Below are positions 34,463 to 43,006 of a stretch of DNA of 64,000 nt, one piece after another. Under the pieces are notes generated by a model. The model searched no databases. It was not told where the DNA came from and saw only the letters and a list, made by a program, of their open reading frames with translations. Source of the DNA: Pseudovibrio sp. M1P-2-3. GTDB lineage: Bacteria; Pseudomonadota; Alphaproteobacteria; Rhizobiales; Stappiaceae. The DNA lies in the NCBI RefSeq assembly GCF_031501865.1, contig NZ_JARRCW010000001.1, forward strand, positions 4,580,569 to 4,644,568, written 5' to 3'. Every line of letters starts with the position of its first letter. The stretch's first letter is position 1. The position numbers and the translations under genes are program-made.

Positions 34463-35320
34463 ATGTTCAGTATTTGCACTATAAAATTCCCGAGTATTCT
34501 GATTTCCCTCCTCTTCACATCACAAGCATTTGCTGGAAAACAGGATGCCATATTGCTTGCGGGGGACCTGTGCCAGTCAGAGGCGCAATTTATGGGATCT
34601 CAGTGGGCTGAAAAACACTTCGATACAAAGGCTGTTTTCATAATGACATTCAGCGGGGATATACGAAAGCTCTCCGCCAAAAGTGAATTTGATGCCTATG
34701 AGAAAATTGCCATCCTTTCCCACGGCTGCGACGGGGGGATTGGCGGACTGTCAGCCGAGACATTTTCGCAAAAATTCACTTATTATCACCAGAGTACCCC
34801 AAAAGAAATCCGGGTGTTTTCCTGTTATTCTGCCAAGAAACCGAGTCGTGGAAGCAGTGTTCTGACTGCCTTGCAAAATAAATATCAGGGCATTGAGTTT
34901 CTTGAGGGGTATGACAGCGCGATTAAACTGGCTGGCAACGGGAATTCAAGTATCAAGGATTTCAGGTTTGGAACTCCGGTAAAGCACTATGAGAAGCCGG
35001 CGGATAATTTTGATTACAAGAATCTGAAGCACTTTTGGGAGGATCTGCATAAAGTTTCTGAAAAAGCTCCAGATGCGAAACTGAAGGACTACTGCACTGA
35101 CCTGTTTAAGGCGATCACATTGCCTACAAAATCAATTGAAGAGTTTCGGAAACAGGTAATTGATGTGTTTAGTGAAAAAGCATTTACAGGCGGCACTGTC
35201 TATCCGCCCCATAATTTCTGGCGGGCCTACGAAAAGGAGCCTGTCGACATTAACCCCATTGGATGTGGAATGAAGAAGCCCGTTAAATTTCATGGTACAT
35301 TCACGCAGGTTTGCCCTTAA
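34463..35320 (+). CDS. Secreted protein with caspase-like (clan CD) His/Cys pattern, function unknown
   Basis: 285 residues from ATG 34463. A signal peptide is clear (IKFPSILISLLFTSQAFAG). The mature part shows two hydrophobic strands each ending in a polar residue of the type seen in clan CD cysteine peptidases: KIAILSHGCDGG (His87-Gly) and EIRVFSCYSAKK (Cys121). The spacing of 34 residues is within what caspase-fold enzymes show. Later cysteines (DYCTDLF, IGCGMKK, QVCP) could form disulfides in the periplasm. No exact family was recognised, and peptidase activity is a hypothesis. An upstream GTG at 34301 lies inside the palindrome and is rejected as the start. Confidence 0.7.
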   Translation: MFSICTIKFPSILISLLFTSQAFAGKQDAILLAGDLCQSEAQFMGSQWAEKHFDTKAVFIMTFSGDIRKLSAKSEFDAYEKIAILSHGCDGGIGGLSAETFSQKFTYYHQSTPKEIRVFSCYSAKKPSRGSSVLTALQNKYQGIEFLEGYDSAIKLAGNGNSSIKDFRFGTPVKHYEKPADNFDYKNLKHFWEDLHKVSEKAPDAKLKDYCTDLFKAITLPTKSIEEFRKQVIDVFSEKAFTGGTVYPPHNFWRAYEKEPVDINPIGCGMKKPVKFHGTFTQVCP

Positions 35321-35337
35321 ATCAGTTTGTGCTTTAG

Positions 35338-35421
35338 TAGAAACGCTTCACCGCTTTAACTTTTTGTGTGCGCGTATCTTTTTCGAAAATCGGTATCTAC
35401 TTTTCGAAGATACGCTGTAAG
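35338..35421 (+). repeat. Structured intergenic repeat, copy 2
   Basis: It is close to copy 1: AGAAACGCTTCACCGCTTTA, then GCGTATCTT, TTCGAAAA, CGGTATC and TTTTCGAAGATACGC. GCGTATC pairs with GATACGC and TTCGAAAA with TTTTCGAA, so the stem is kept although its bases differ from copy 1. It lies 18 bp past the secreted-protein stop. Confidence 0.75.
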
Positions 35422-35514
35422 AAGCCGTCCCCTCACGGGGTGAACAAGCAGTGGGCGATATGCTGGCAGGCGCCTAAACGGCTTGTAACCAGCTTTAAAA
35501 TCTGGAGGCACAAC

Positions 35515-35907
35515 ATGGCATTCAACACCCCAGAACAACAGGAAGTTAAAGCGGCCGTTGACGATCTGGTCAGCGCCGGAATTGCGGCTGATGTTCCGGC
35601 TCTTCAAAAGATGTATCATGATGAAATAAGCGTACATATGCTTGATTGCGAGGGGCATGTTGAGCTGCTTGATAAAGCAGCGTTTATTGCCTCGTTTGTG
35701 CATATGGCTGAAACGAACCCGAAAGGGGCAAACGATTGGATACGTTATGAAAGCATATCTAGGCACGGCAAAAACGCCCACGTAATTTTCAATCGAAAAA
35801 TCATGAGGGATGGTGAAAAGTGGTTCCTAACACTGTCGATAGACCTGATTTATGAACAAGAGCGCTGGCAGGTGATCCGAGAAGTGATTTTCAATCGTCC
35901 AATTTAG
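35515..35907 (+). CDS. NTF2-like/SnoaL-type small protein
   Basis: 130 residues from ATG 35515, which has TGGAGG at the right distance; an upstream in-frame ATG at 35368 lies in the repeat and is not used. It has a helix-rich start (EQQEVKAAVDDLVSAGIAAD) and a curved beta-sheet part (HVIFNRKIMRDGEKWFLTLS, ERWQVIREVIFNRP), the pattern of nuclear-transport-factor-2-like proteins (DUF4440/SnoaL). These bind small molecules or act as minor enzymes; no specific role can be given. It stands alone, with the GMC oxidoreductase convergent. Confidence 0.75.
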   Translation: MAFNTPEQQEVKAAVDDLVSAGIAADVPALQKMYHDEISVHMLDCEGHVELLDKAAFIASFVHMAETNPKGANDWIRYESISRHGKNAHVIFNRKIMRDGEKWFLTLSIDLIYEQERWQVIREVIFNRPI

Positions 35908-36054
35908 GAGTCTTGCCCTTAAGAACGGCAGATGATGATACAATCTGCCGGTTTACGCAGTTCGAGATTGCGCTATTCCAATGATTTGGTTTGTACACGG
36001 TGCCCATATCCTTCCATAGTGGCCGGAACACCGTGTACGTTTAGAGAGCGGAGG

Positions 36055-37698
36055 TTAACTCACTTGCGCCTGCTGTTGCTGGGCCGGAGTATTATTCAAA
36101 ATCATATCCGCTGCTTTTTCCGCAATCATGATTGTGGGAGCATTGGTATTACCGGAAACGAGGGTTGGCATGATTGAGGCATCAACCACGCGGATGTTTT
36201 CCAGCCCATGCACTTTAAGGCTGGTGTCCACCACGCTCATGTCATCACTCCCCATTTTGCAGGTTCCAACGGGATGATAGATTGTTTCGGATCTGGAACG
36301 AATGGACTCTTCGATTTCCGCTCTGGTTTTACCAAGGGGGTAAAGCGAGTCACCGCGAATGTCGTCAAAGGGTTTACTCTCCAGAATATCCCGCGTTTTT
36401 TCAACCCCCGCTACCATTACATCCATATCTCTGGAATCGCTGAGGTAACGTGGATCAATGCGCGGTGGTGCGAGTGGATCGGTTGATTTCAAGCCCACTT
36501 CACCACGCGATTCTGGCCGCAATACACATACGTGACAGCTAAAGCCATACCCGCGGTGCAGGCGGCGACCATGCTTGTCAATCAAGGTTATGACAAAGTG
36601 GTGTTGCAGATCAGGGCGGCTAACGCCTTCTTGAGAGCTGAAGAATGCACCGGATTCTCCTGCTGGCGAGGCGATCATGCCGCTGCCGTCTTTACGCCAC
36701 TTGTTTACTTCCCCAAGCAGTTTAATGCCGGGCATAATTCCAACGCCAATCAGGTCTTTTTCTGATGTGCGATAGTTCAATGTGTAATCAAGGTGGTCTT
36801 GAAGGTTTTTGCCAACGCCCTCCAGTTTATGCTGCACCTTGATGCCATGCTTTGTAAGCTCTTTTTCATCTCCGATGCCTGATAACTGGAGAAGCTGTGG
36901 TGAGTTGAAGGCACCTGCACACAAAATTGTTTCCTGACCGGCAAAGGCGGTGAGTGTTTTGCCGCTATGAATAAAGGAGACGCCTTTGACGCTGGTTCCT
37001 TCCATATGCAGCTTTGTTGTGTGGGCATTGGTATAAACTGTGAGGTTCGGGCGATCCATCACAGGGTGCAGGTAGGCTGCTGCCGCAGAGCAGCGTTCAC
37101 CGCGCCTATGGTCGTGGAACTGGGTGACGTGGAAGTATCCAGCACCTGTCTGGGAGCTTCCATTGAAGTCGTCATTTCGCGGAATGCCGTTTTGGACAGC
37201 AGCTTCAATATAGCGGTCATTTATAGATCTAGGGGTGACCTGATTACTCACATGAAGCGGGCCACGACTTCCATGAAGAGAATCTGGCCCCAACTGGAAG
37301 TTCTCGGACTTCTTGAAGTAATGCAGGACATCCTCATAGGCCCAGCCTTCACAGCCCAGATCCCGCCAATGGTCATAGTCTTCCCGCTGTCCGCGTATGT
37401 ACTCCATGGCGTTGATAGCGCTCGACCCCCCAAGCGCCTTGCCGCGTGGCTGGTACATATGCCGACCGTTCATGAACTCCTGAGCTTCCGTGTAAAAGGC
37501 CCAGTTGTTTATTTTGAGTGGTTTCCCCGGTACTTGTGCAACTATTCCCATGGGAGCGCGCACAATCACAGATTTACCGGCCCCCCCAGCTTCAAGCAAA
37601 CAGACCTCGACCTCGGGATTTTCTGAGAGGCGGGACGCTAAAACCGAACCGGCTGATCCCCCGCCAATAATTACGTAATCGAATTGCAAAGTAAGCAT
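36055..37698 (-). CDS. GMC-family FAD-dependent alcohol/choline dehydrogenase-like oxidoreductase
   Basis: 547 residues. The dinucleotide-binding start is [23 protein letters not shown] signature 1 is visible at [19 protein letters not shown] and signature 2 at [15 protein letters not shown]. The catalytic His is in [10 protein letters not shown], and the Asn/His position in [17 protein letters not shown]. Overall closest to choline-dehydrogenase-like alcohol dehydrogenases (AlkJ/PEG dehydrogenase type), but no bet genes are adjacent, so the alcohol is unknown. The short Gln-rich tail (TPAQQQQAQ) is unusual but harmless. The gene is monocistronic. Confidence 0.92.
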   Translation of the reverse strand: MLTLQFDYVIIGGGSAGSVLASRLSENPEVEVCLLEAGGAGKSVIVRAPMGIVAQVPGKPLKINNWAFYTEAQEFMNGRHMYQPRGKALGGSSAINAMEYIRGQREDYDHWRDLGCEGWAYEDVLHYFKKSENFQLGPDSLHGSRGPLHVSNQVTPRSINDRYIEAAVQNGIPRNDDFNGSSQTGAGYFHVTQFHDHRRGERCSAAAAYLHPVMDRPNLTVYTNAHTTKLHMEGTSVKGVSFIHSGKTLTAFAGQETILCAGAFNSPQLLQLSGIGDEKELTKHGIKVQHKLEGVGKNLQDHLDYTLNYRTSEKDLIGVGIMPGIKLLGEVNKWRKDGSGMIASPAGESGAFFSSQEGVSRPDLQHHFVITLIDKHGRRLHRGYGFSCHVCVLRPESRGEVGLKSTDPLAPPRIDPRYLSDSRDMDVMVAGVEKTRDILESKPFDDIRGDSLYPLGKTRAEIEESIRSRSETIYHPVGTCKMGSDDMSVVDTSLKVHGLENIRVVDASIMPTLVSGNTNAPTIMIAEKAADMILNNTPAQQQQAQVS

Positions 37699-37830
37699 CC
37701 TCCCCAGAACTTCATCGATCTTTGCGTGATTATGTATTTATAGTTTTAAACTGTATTAGTGGTTTACTCTAACGATTAATTGGGGGGATGAATAGAGTCT
37801 TTATTGGTTTATTTATTTATGCTTAAAGCA

Positions 37831-38313
37831 TTAAATCTTTGGGTCCCGAAGACGGTGCAAAGACTTTGCTGCTGAGTGGGCGAAAACTAGTGTAATTGCT
37901 TTACGGCGTGGGGCACTGAGCTTGTGCTGCGGAGCTTCACGAATGATTTCAGCATCATAGCCATCGGAAAGAATGAAGCCCGTATCTTCTGGAAAGACCT
38001 CAGAGGGTACTTCCGGCAGGCTGGCGAAGTAAAATTGATCGCAAAACTCTCTATAGCTTTCCCACTTGTTGTCACTGGTGAAGTCTGTAAGGGAGGATTT
38101 AATCTCAATAATCCAGATTTGCCCTTTGGGCCCCAACACCAGCAGGTCGGCGCGCCGGCCACCGGGCAATGTGACTTCCGGCACACTGGAATAGCCCATA
38201 ACAGAAAGTAGTCTTTGCGTTCCGCGCTGAATTTTCAACGCGTTCTGGGATTGCCTGCCATCTTGAAGACGGTCATCCAGCTGGATGATGTTGGTCTGCC
38301 CTTTGTCATGCAT
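37831..38313 (-). CDS. mmcB: MmcB family DNA repair protein (PD-(D/E)XK-like)
   Basis: 160 residues. The core TLPGGRRADLLVLGPKGQIW followed by IIEIKSSLTDF has the D...E-x-K spacing of a restriction-endonuclease-like fold. The segment KWESYREFCDQFYFA and the ending KSLHRLRDP are typical of the alphaproteobacterial MmcB family, linked in Caulobacter to mitomycin C damage and SOS-type repair. Start ATG 38313. No SOS box was confirmed upstream by eye. It stands alone between the GMC gene and rhlE. Confidence 0.85.
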   Translation of the reverse strand: MHDKGQTNIIQLDDRLQDGRQSQNALKIQRGTQRLLSVMGYSSVPEVTLPGGRRADLLVLGPKGQIWIIEIKSSLTDFTSDNKWESYREFCDQFYFASLPEVPSEVFPEDTGFILSDGYDAEIIREAPQHKLSAPRRKAITLVFAHSAAKSLHRLRDPKI

Positions 38314-38540
38314 GCTTTCGTTCCATGAAACTGTTCAAAGAAAGTGGTGAGATCTGATCTTTGGAAAGTAAATGCCGTTTATGGGATATAGGCACGTGAA
38401 AACAATATATTGAAGTTAAAAAGGTGCTCCACTGGCTATGCTATCGAGGCGGCGAGCAAATGCCAAGGGGGAGGCTTTGGAAAACAAGGAAACCTGAGGG
38501 GCGTTAAGGGGATGGATGGCCCACCCCCTTGTCCTATTGT

Positions 38541-40004
38541 TTAAGAGGAGCGGCGTTTCAAGTATCCGCTGTTTGCGCTGGGATTTGAGCCAGCATTTGG
38601 CTTGCGGGCAGGCTTTGCGCTGCGTTTTGCAGGCTTTGCCGCAGCTGATGGTTTGCCGCCCTTTGCGGAAGCAGGCTTGGACGGCTTTTTAGGGCCTCTG
38701 CTTTTGGCGGCGACCAGTTTTGGCGGAGTGGATTTGCCCTGCGCTGAACCAGACTTCTTCTTGGGTGCGCCCTTGTTCTTGTTTTTGCCTTTGCCAGCAC
38801 CTTTACCGCGCCCGCCGCGTGCTTTTTGCGGGACGGAGTCGGACATGAACCAGCCGTAACCGTCCAACTCGTCAATTTTTTGACGGGTCAGGTGCTCAAT
38901 CGTTGTGAGCATGCCCCGATCTTCCGGCAGGCAGAAGGTGATGGCGATGCCTTCACGGCCCGCTCTTGCCGTACGTCCGATGCGGTGAACGTAGTTTTCG
39001 GCAACATTGGGCATGTCGTAGTTGATCACATGGGAAATGCCACTGATGTCGATACCGCGCGCTGCAACATCGGTTGCCACCAGAATTTTAAGGCGTCCGC
39101 TTTTAAACGAGGCCAGCGTTTTCTGGCGTTGCTGCTGGGAGCGGTCGCCGTGAATGGCCTCTGCTTTCAAGCCTGCGGCATTGATTATTCTGGAAAGCTT
39201 GGTGGCACCGTGACGGGTTCTGGTGAAAACAAGAACACTTTCGATGCTTTCATCTTTAAGAAGCTCCAAGAGAAGAGGCTTCTTCTGGCTTCCGTCCACG
39301 TGAGCAATCTTCTGTTCCACCTTTTCGGCGGTTGTGGCAGCCGGTGCCACTTTCACTTCTACCGGATCACGCAGGAACTTGCGGGCAAGTCCGGAGATTT
39401 CTTTTGGCATGGTGGCAGAGAAAAGGAGTGTCTGGCGCTCTTTGGGTAAAAGCTCTGCCAACTCTTTCAAGGTATGAATGAAGCCCAGATCCAGCATCTG
39501 GTCGGCTTCGTCCAGAATGAAAATCTCCAGATCGTCAAAGTGGATGGCGCCCCTACGGTGAAGGTCCATGAGACGGCCAGGTGTTGCCACCAGAACATCC
39601 AGACCACGCTGGAGATCACGGATCTGTTTGCCCATGGCAACGCCGCCAACCACACTGGAAATTGCCATAGGCAATGAGCCTGCATAGGCTTTGAAACTGG
39701 TGGAGATCTGGTCGGTCAGCTCGCGGGTCGGCGCGAGGATAAGAGCGCGGACACCGCGCGGGGAGGCCCTGAATTTGCTGTCCAGTAGTCTTTGAATAGT
39801 GGGCAGTGAAAATGCAGCGGTTTTGCCGGTGCCGGTTTGCGCAAGGCCAAGCAGGTCATTCCCTTCCAGAACGGGGGGAATGGACTGGGACTGGATCGGG
39901 GTTGGTTCGGTGTAATCCCTGTTGGAAAGGGCTTGCAACAGTGGTTTGATTAGGCCCAGTTTTTCGAAGTTCTGCAAAGGGTACTCTTTCAAGTGTTTGG
40001 CCAC
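38541..40004 (-). CDS. rhlE: DEAD-box RNA helicase, RhlE type
   Basis: 487 residues. All helicase motifs are visible: Q-motif region (NFEKLGLIKPLLQAL ... PTPIQSQSIP), motif I AQTGTGKT, Ia PTRELTDQI, II DEAD in FILDEADQML, III SAT, IV VLVFTRTRHGATKLS, V ATDVAARGID, VI HRIGRTARAGREG. The last about 90 residues are a low-complexity Lys/Ala/Pro/Gly/Ser tail, usual for RhlE proteins and likely RNA-binding. It probably remodels rRNA or mRNA. Two Met residues near the start leave the start ATG 40004 uncontested. Confidence 0.95.
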   Translation of the reverse strand: MAKHLKEYPLQNFEKLGLIKPLLQALSNRDYTEPTPIQSQSIPPVLEGNDLLGLAQTGTGKTAAFSLPTIQRLLDSKFRASPRGVRALILAPTRELTDQISTSFKAYAGSLPMAISSVVGGVAMGKQIRDLQRGLDVLVATPGRLMDLHRRGAIHFDDLEIFILDEADQMLDLGFIHTLKELAELLPKERQTLLFSATMPKEISGLARKFLRDPVEVKVAPAATTAEKVEQKIAHVDGSQKKPLLLELLKDESIESVLVFTRTRHGATKLSRIINAAGLKAEAIHGDRSQQQRQKTLASFKSGRLKILVATDVAARGIDISGISHVINYDMPNVAENYVHRIGRTARAGREGIAITFCLPEDRGMLTTIEHLTRQKIDELDGYGWFMSDSVPQKARGGRGKGAGKGKNKNKGAPKKKSGSAQGKSTPPKLVAAKSRGPKKPSKPASAKGGKPSAAAKPAKRSAKPARKPNAGSNPSANSGYLKRRSS

Positions 40005-40277
40005 CGCAAATCAACCCGCAAAAGACCCTGTGTCATACTGTCGGATACTTGAATCGAAGGCCGGTGATGCAAAGTACGCGCCCGAGCGAAGTCGGGGGCT
40101 GTGCTTTTTTGCATTCTAGGTTCACGTCAATAAATGAGGCTACATAAGAAGCCGAGGCCATTCATCTGTTGGTTTCCCCGCTAAAAGTCAAGGGAAAACA
40201 CTCAGAGTGGCTCAGCCCCCTTGAATTATGATGGCTAAAGGACAAAATTAACGCCACTTATTAGCAAGGGGGACGCG

Positions 40278-40595
40278 ATGGACCTTTCTCAAATGGAGCC
40301 GAACGCCGAAAAGGCTGCAAAACTTTTAACAGCGATGGCTCATCCAAAACGCTTGCTGGTGCTTTGCCAGCTGGTAAAGGGGGAATTGTCCGTTGGTACT
40401 CTTGTTGAAAGTTCAGGGCTTAGCCAGTCAGCGCTGAGCCAGCACCTTGCCAAAATGCGCAGCAGCGAACTGGTGAAGACCCGTAGAGAGGCACAGACCA
40501 TCTACTATTCGTTGGCAAGCAAGGAAGTGGAAGCCATATTATCGACGCTCTACGAGCTGTATTGCGCGGATGAAGAGGAGCAGGCTCAACTGTAG
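40278..40595 (+). CDS. ArsR/SmtB-family transcriptional repressor
   Basis: 105 residues. The winged HTH is clear: AKLLTAMAHPKRLLVLCQLV, then GTLVESSGLSQSALSQHLAK (recognition helix) and the wing VKTRREAQTIYYSLA. There is no CVC metal site in helix 3 (ELSVGTL is there instead), so it may not sense a metal in the classic way and is closer to BigR/SqrR-like members, though paired sensing cysteines are not evident either. ATG 40278 follows AAGGGGGACG. Its target is not adjacent. Confidence 0.9.
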   Translation: MDLSQMEPNAEKAAKLLTAMAHPKRLLVLCQLVKGELSVGTLVESSGLSQSALSQHLAKMRSSELVKTRREAQTIYYSLASKEVEAILSTLYELYCADEEEQAQL

Positions 40596-40638
40596 AGACT
40601 GCTCCTGTCTTTCCTTTAAATCAGTGAGACGTCTTGCT

Positions 40639-40722
40639 GAAACAGCTCACTGATTTACTCTCTTTTTTAGGCGTGTATCTTTAACCAAAAAACGGTATCC
40701 ACTTTTCGGCGATACTCTCTAA
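40639..40722 (+). repeat. Structured intergenic repeat, copy 3
   Basis: GGCGTGTATCTTTAACC, then ACGGTATCCACTTTTCGGCG and ATACTCTC match the core of copies 1 and 2, while the leading part is less alike. GTATC and GATAC keep the outer stem. It sits between the ArsR gene and the convergent DedA-PAP2 gene. Confidence 0.65.
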
Positions 40723-42725
40723 TTCGGGCCCGCCAGCATGATGTAACCGCCATCGCTGTATTTTTTCAAAACGGCGTTGGACAGTCCTGTAAAGGGTTCC
40801 AGATCGGCCCGACTGTTTTTGACTTTGCGAATAGCCGAAATTTCATTGAACAAACGCACTGTTTCTTCATTGAGCGTTGTTCCCAAAAACAGCGGACGCA
40901 AACTGTCATCAGGCATTTGGAGCTTGAATTTTGACTGCCACAACCAGAAGACCTGCCGGTGATTGGCATCCGTTTCGTGTACCATTGTCAGGATGGGAAG
41001 GTAGCCGAAATTGATTGCCGGAACTGGTGGTAAGTCGGCAGCCGGTGTTTCTCCCATTAAGTATCCAACTGCGGATGTCAGGTTCCAGTCAGGTGCGGGC
41101 GTCCACCCTTTTTCAGTCAAGTGGTCTTGCAGTTCTTCCGGTGTTCCCGACCACTGCAGGGCGATCTCCTCTTCGTAGTCTCCAATCAGGTCGATGCGCC
41201 GTGCAGGAACTTTTTGCCAGCCGTGTGCTCGCCATTGTCCATAGCTGAAGCGAACTGTTTCCTGAGGTGGTTTGTAGGATTTCATTGCCTGTTGGAAGTT
41301 GAAAGCCATATTGATTGAAGAGACTGCCAGTATGGTGCCAACTACCAAGAAAGCCAGTATGTTGCGGCCCACTTTTTCATTGTGAACATGGCCAAATACA
41401 AAGGCGAAGGCGGCGGTAATCCCTGCGCCAAAAATCAGACCCGCCAGAACATCCGAAAGCCAGTGAGCATTCAGGTAGATGCGTGAAAAGCCCATTAAAA
41501 TGGAGTAGGCTGCCGTGAGAGTGTAGATCACGGTTTTAGAACGTGCGGACCTGTCGTGAGCAATGAGAACGGCCAGAACTCCCATCAAGACCGTGTTGAT
41601 TGTTGTATGCCCCGAGGGGAACGAGAATGAGCTGGCACCCTCATAAAGTGCGATTGGACGCTCTCTTTCGAGGATCGCCTTGGTGATGGTCACAAACAAA
41701 GCTGAGCTACCAACGGCAATCAGAACCCCTGCTGCGCGTCTCCATGCCTTCTTGTGCAGCAAATAGGCGATGGCAACCGCCGCAACTGCTACAGTGACAA
41801 AAGCATCTCCCATCATGGTAAAGCCGGTCATCAGCTGGTCCACCATTGGGGTGCGGGCCACGGAGAATAAAGTGCTGATGGATTCATCGGCCCGAACCAT
41901 TGTCCTGCCGGGAGCGATGGATTTTAAAATCGCAACAAAAACGGGGAAGGCGGATAAAAGCACAATGGCCGAGAGCAGCATGCCAACGGACCGTGGGTTG
42001 GCCGGATCATAGGTTTTGGCTATCCACTGCGAAACCCTGTTCGGGTGTTTTGCAAACCAGTTGACAATTGCCTGATGGGTGCCGCTGAAAATCGGGATCA
42101 TGAACATGATCATCCAGCGAATGACTGCAAACGCAATAAGAAGAGCCAGAAGAAGGCCGCCAAGCACAATTGCAAGGCGGGTGTTTACGGCTCCGATAGC
42201 GCCCAGCGCAGAGCCCGCCAGAACACCGGGAAGCAGGTGGGCGGCTGTCCAGCAAATGGCGGAGGCCACATTGACGACCTGAAAGCGGAACACATTCATG
42301 CGCGCCATGCCCGCAATCCCCGCCACAACCGACTTTACGCCGGGCACAAAGCGGCCAATGAAGACACTTTTCCCGCCATGCTTTTCAAAGTAGCGCTCTC
42401 CTTGGTCCACAAGAGAGGTATAGCGTGATAGGGGCCACAGGCTTCGTAGCTTGTCTTTCATGAAATATCCGGCCCAATAGGAAACAGCGTCTCCGGCGAC
42501 TGCGCCCGCGACTGTCCATAGAAAGATCTCGGTAAAGTCGAGCTCGCCAAGGCCGATTAAGGTGCCAGCCCCTACAAGAACGACTGTGCTGGGAAAGAAA
42601 AGGCCTATGAGAAACAGGGCTTCTCCCATAGCAACGGCAAAGCATATAACGCCGGCCAATGCTGGATTGGCGCCGATATAACCAACCAGCTGCTCAAGGT
42701 AGTTTGTTATGAAATCAGTGTTCAC
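40719..42725 (-). CDS. DedA - PAP2 phosphatase - LssY fusion membrane protein
   Basis: 668 residues in three parts. Residues 1-220 form a DedA/SNARE-associated domain (ALFLIGLFFPSTVVLVGAG, GDAVSYWAGYFMK, FIGRFVPGVKSVVAGIAGM). Residues about 280-440 form a PAP2 lipid phosphatase with its three motifs: KAILERERP, SFPSGHTT and SRIYLNAHWLSDVLAG. The soluble C-terminus (about 470-668) is LssY-like. DedA proteins move or scramble polyprenyl and phospholipid carriers, and PAP2 enzymes dephosphorylate lipid pyrophosphates, so a joined role in carrier recycling is plausible. ATG 42725 is used. Fusions of this kind are known in proteobacteria. Confidence 0.92.
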   Translation of the reverse strand: MNTDFITNYLEQLVGYIGANPALAGVICFAVAMGEALFLIGLFFPSTVVLVGAGTLIGLGELDFTEIFLWTVAGAVAGDAVSYWAGYFMKDKLRSLWPLSRYTSLVDQGERYFEKHGGKSVFIGRFVPGVKSVVAGIAGMARMNVFRFQVVNVASAICWTAAHLLPGVLAGSALGAIGAVNTRLAIVLGGLLLALLIAFAVIRWMIMFMIPIFSGTHQAIVNWFAKHPNRVSQWIAKTYDPANPRSVGMLLSAIVLLSAFPVFVAILKSIAPGRTMVRADESISTLFSVARTPMVDQLMTGFTMMGDAFVTVAVAAVAIAYLLHKKAWRRAAGVLIAVGSSALFVTITKAILERERPIALYEGASSFSFPSGHTTINTVLMGVLAVLIAHDRSARSKTVIYTLTAAYSILMGFSRIYLNAHWLSDVLAGLIFGAGITAAFAFVFGHVHNEKVGRNILAFLVVGTILAVSSINMAFNFQQAMKSYKPPQETVRFSYGQWRAHGWQKVPARRIDLIGDYEEEIALQWSGTPEELQDHLTEKGWTPAPDWNLTSAVGYLMGETPAADLPPVPAINFGYLPILTMVHETDANHRQVFWLWQSKFKLQMPDDSLRPLFLGTTLNEETVRLFNEISAIRKVKNSRADLEPFTGLSNAVLKKYSDGGYIMLAGPN

Positions 42726-43006
42726 GAAGGAGTCTCAGACCTTAAAGGAAGTGTTTTGCTACTTAGTATTACAGTGCTTTGTGTTCAATATAGTTGGTGC
42801 GCAATAACCATGTTTCATGCCTAGAACATGGCAGTAAACGATTTTCTCTACAATTCCTTTTATAAAATCGGGCTTCCAATGGAACTACCCAGATGGTCGA
42901 ATAGTGTTTTTAACTCTCTGGGCGCTAAAGTGAAAGGTGCAGCAGGAGATTCTCTTTTTTGCTGCGTCTTACCGGTGTCGCCGCTGGCTTGGTTAGAGGA
43001 GTGCTC

